Source of the DNA: Dermatophagoides farinae
Taxonomy: Eukaryota; Arthropoda; Arachnida; Sarcoptiformes; Pyroglyphidae
DNA: 64,000 nt
Direction of reading: 5' to 3'
NCBI RefSeq assembly: GCF_024713945.1
Contig: NC_134680.1
Coordinates: 6,073,501 to 6,137,500 of the forward strand
Every line of letters starts with the position of its first letter. The first letter of the stretch is position 1. The notes beneath the pieces are model-generated. The model ran no database searches. It saw nothing but the letters and a program-made list of their open reading frames with translations, and had not been told where the DNA came from. Positions 63,556-64,000 of the stretch are shown one piece after another. Both the position numbers and the translations under genes were made by a program.

Positions 63556-64000
63556 CTGAGGATGATGATGATCGTAATTGATTAATTTTCATTGAAATAA
63601 TGTGATATTTGTAAAAAATGACCAAACTAAAACTCAACATGAATGTGAATAATAATTCAATCATCATGAAAATGAATATTGCATCCATAAAACAATTGAA
63701 ACAATTCAATTGAACGATAAAGATTTTTAACCATTGTAATAAATCAATCAAAAATGTATTATTGTTATTATTGTAATCACGATTTGCAGCCACCTGTTGA
63801 ATGTTACGATATTGTGCATAACAAACGACAGTAAAAATCAAAACATTCTGGATATTACGACGAATCATATGAATGTGATTACGTTTACATATTAATCTGG
63901 ATAGATTATTTTGATTGCTTTTCGATAAAATTATTTTCAAATATCTTTTTTTCGACAATGATGATGTTGTTGTCGTATTCCGATTGTTTCCACAAACAAT
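62870..64000 (-). pseudogene. Gustatory-receptor-like gene E, 5'-partial, with an in-frame stop
   Basis: The gene enters from the right edge of the window (no ATG is seen; the frame is open to base 64000) and has a last exon 62926-62870 after an intron 63010-62927. The intron here is also stop-free in the reading frame. Recognisable family parts are the QNCHLFLFVTNVMQAYSKLF segment, IHYICTQYSKHIH, EKFHTKKQYGFTYGRFG, GFVR before the intron, and the last exon FLMIYCKMAMVTYK. A TAA at 63263-63265 interrupts the frame between FFIICCSM and the next in-frame codons leading to FVIHYICT. Aligned to A-C it falls where they have Glu (one base change from GAA). The rest of the frame is intact. It is probably a young pseudogene or a polymorphic null; a small alternative intron is not supported. 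A Ser run of about 14 residues is also present. Confidence 0.65.

Overview
The window looks like nuclear DNA of an arthropod. It is very AT-rich, with dense ATG/CAT, CA and CAA/TTG microsatellites and long A and T runs. Introns range from short (57-90 bases) to a few kb, with clean GT-AG ends. Proteins are full of Gln, Asn, His, Asp and Ser runs. A chitin-binding cuticle-type protein, an ABCH-like half transporter, a tandem CD36 cluster and a tandem chemoreceptor-like cluster suggest an acariform mite, possibly a dust mite (Dermatophagoides type). The species is inference; the gene calls come from reading the translated exons.

Layout. 2.6-6.5 kb (+): a secreted Val-Pro-Lys-Pro repeat protein in three exons. 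8.1-9.0 kb (-): an Aurora-family mitotic kinase. 9.8-11.6 kb (-): LIN-9, a DREAM/MuvB subunit. 12.5-17.1 kb (-): a four-exon secreted protein with one chitin-binding type 2 domain and a huge low-complexity tail. 17.1-26.4 kb: no gene I can support, one LTR-like dispersed repeat. 26.4-26.9 kb (-): a protein carrying only a MICAL-like calponin-homology domain. 30.3-38.9 kb (+): three tandem CD36/scavenger receptor class B genes with unusual long N-terminal cytosolic extensions; the middle one is broken by a 39-base insertion carrying an in-frame stop. 39.2-41.9 kb (-): an ABC half transporter, nucleotide-binding domain first, closest to the arthropod ABCH type. 42-48 kb: no supported gene. 48.1-50.1 kb (+): a single-exon LRR-Ig membrane protein of Kekkon-like build. 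51.4-51.7 kb (-): a small two-exon gene of unknown function. 54.4-64.0 kb (-): five tandem multi-pass membrane proteins that I read as gustatory-receptor-like chemoreceptors. The fifth runs off the window edge and carries an in-frame stop.

The most interesting part is the chemoreceptor-like cluster. Three genes are recent tandem duplicates. The outermost (A) looks like a mosaic of its two sisters, and its C-terminus has been replaced by a dispersed LTR-like repeat that supplies the stop codon and a polyadenylation signal. In A and B a 57-base intron happens to be stop-free and frame-preserving, so naive annotation would leave it in the protein. Sister C (69-base intron with a stop) and paralogue D (no intron, matching length) show that it is an intron. 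All five genes end in a small separate exon after a phase-0 intron, as in insect chemoreceptors.

The CD36 cluster shows both intron turnover and N-terminal elongation. The housekeeping block (Aurora kinase next to LIN-9) places a cell-cycle kinase beside a subunit of the complex that regulates such genes in other animals. That may be coincidence.
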